This document shows positions 62,850 to 64,000 of a DNA stretch of 64,000 nt, piece by piece. The position numbers were made by a program, and so were the translations under genes. A model generated the notes under the pieces. That model was not told the origin of the DNA. It searched no databases and was given only the letters and a program-made list of their open reading frames with translations. Each line of letters starts with the position of its first letter. Positions within the stretch are counted from its first letter, which is position 1. Source of the DNA: Macquaria australasica (lineage: Eukaryota > Chordata > Actinopteri > Centrarchiformes > Percichthyidae); the NCBI GenBank assembly GCA_005408345.1, contig SEMN01000414.1, forward strand, positions 310,001 to 374,000. The letters run 5' to 3'.

Positions 62850-63010
62850 GCGTGATGCACAGTGCGGTGCATGCAGCCCCACCAATCATCTTTATATCAA
62901 AACATCATTATGCTGGCTGACAGCAGCTAAGATTCCAGCGAGGCCTCGTTGTCATAAATCGTCAGCTGTTGCAGTGCTGCAAAGAGAGCCTTTTCATTTA
63001 GGAATGTCAA
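62850..63010. promoter_or_regulatory. possible conserved non-coding element
   Basis: Repeat-free island (CACCAATCATCTTTATATC, CATTATGCTGGCTGACAGC, GTTGTCATAAATCGTCAGC) with a CCAAT box and a GTCATAAA (HOX/CDX-like) site. Confidence 0.25.
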
Positions 63011-63359
63011 AGCTCTCCTGAGCCTCGTAAAGATTGTAGGAGACTCGGGAGATGGGGAAACAGAGGTAGAGATGGCAGAGCGTGGGACAGGAGGGGGATA
63101 AGTGAAGATGGCACGCCTGGTAGAGATGGCAGTAGACTGAGAGTCAACTGATTCGACTTTGCCGACATGTGATATAAAAACGCCTGATTCAGACTTTGCT
63201 TTCCGACTTACTGATAACGTGTATGGTGTTGTGACTTATATCTGTGTCGACTAATTTTATTGTGCACAAAGAATTCAGTGGAAATCAGTCTGATTAAAGT
63301 GTGATTAAGAAAAAGACTGTGAATGTGTTGTTTTATCATTCAAGTCTCTTCGTTGCTGA

Positions 63360-63745
63360 ATGTTTTAGCAACACTAGCGGTGTGGCTTAAGAGATGGCAG
63401 TCTGTCTGTTGGTCACGTGGTCCACCACTTTGGTCAAGACTGAAATGTCTCAACAACTATTTGATGGACTGCCATGAAATGTTGTACATTTTGGACATTC
63501 ATGGTTCCTAGATGATGTATCCTAATTACTTTGGTGATCCTCTGACTATTCATCTAGCCACCCACCATACTGTGAAATCGCATGTTCCCCTTAGGATGAA
63601 CTGTAATCATGTTGGGGATCCCCTGACATTTCATCTTGAGCCATCATCAGGTGAAAATTTTAATTTGTCCACAACTTTGGTTTATGACCAAATACCTTCA
63701 AAATTAATGACATTGCCATCAGCCTCAGATGTACATTGTGTTTAA
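63360..63745 (+). repeat. percomorph dispersed repeat
   Basis: GTCCACCACTTTGGTCAAGA, TGAAATGTCTCAACAACTAT, ATGGACTGCCATGAAATG, ACATTCATGGTTCCTAGATG, TTTGGTGATCCTCTGAC, TGACCAAATACCTTCAAAA and TTGCCATCAGCCTCAGATGT follow one another in the order of a very common percomorph-fish repeat that I remember well. Class is uncertain. Copy diverged, with weak internal repetition (the 'GATCC.CTGAC.TTTCATCT' phrase occurs twice). It is the best single pointer to the host lineage. Confidence 0.75.
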
Positions 63746-64000
63746 TATTATACGTTTAAACACTTGTAGAGCAGTTAAGTTGCAACACATTGTTCCATCA
63801 AGTAACTCTACCTGCTCAGGTCTCCCTTCTCAGAGAGAGACACAGCAGTCAACTATATAGCTGATACTGGTACTCTCAATTAAGTGTTTAAACCACAGTG
63901 TCCTCCATAGAAAAATATATAATATGTGGGAAAAGTACAATACAGTCTAATGCAATCCACTACAACGTCTCTATAATAAATGTATACTTGTGAAAATTGA
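63746..64000. other. AT-rich non-coding to window end
   Basis: Nothing recognised. Confidence 0.5.

Overview
The window reads as non-coding nuclear DNA of a ray-finned fish, most likely a percomorph teleost. Three things point there. (1) CA/GT microsatellites are extremely dense: more than thirty arrays, several of 80-112 bp. (2) Several dispersed repeats match consensus patterns I remember from teleost genomes. The clearest is at about 63360-63745; others are the LINE-tail/SINE-like blocks near 3.6, 11.7 and 35.2 kb and a Tc1-like end near 35.4 kb. (3) There are no bacterial-style gene arrays: almost every long open frame runs through CA/GT or purine repeats and is an artefact. No protein-coding gene could be identified by name.

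Layout. 1-6 kb: AT-rich DNA with two exon-like segments (2445-2578; 5580 to a poly(A) signal at 5861). They are phase-compatible and bracket a transposon cluster: a LINE/SINE-like repeat, then two non-autonomous inverted-repeat elements, 3890-4500 and 4543-5395, each with a target-site-like duplication. 6-20 kb: purine-rich blocks, (AC)41, (TA)36, pentanucleotide GAAGA repeats and degraded repeats. 20-35 kb: quieter DNA with islands that look like conserved non-coding elements (CNEs; about 21.5, 24.0, 27.8, 28.4, 30.4 and 34.7-35.1 kb). It also holds the best coding candidate, three or four short exons at 32129-32821 ending in a stop and AATAAA. 35-48 kb: Tc1-like and LINE-like fragments, GT arrays, an 8-nt microexon-like site on the minus strand (38917-38924), a diverged 205-bp tandem duplication (43961-44350), and a perfect 21-bp-arm palindrome (47668-47710). 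48-64 kb: the longest CA arrays, local duplications built around microsatellites, CNE-like islands near 51.2, 53.3, 59.8 and 62.2 kb, a compound GT/GC tract at 60.4 kb, and a recognisable percomorph repeat at the right edge.

Inference: this is probably an intergenic region or very large intron near a developmental regulator, carrying enhancer-like islands and possibly a few small spliced transcripts. No operon, CRISPR array, rRNA, tRNA or known microRNA was seen. All CNE calls rest on the look of the sequence (repeat-free, mixed composition, dense homeodomain, POU or CCAAT motifs) and need a cross-species alignment.
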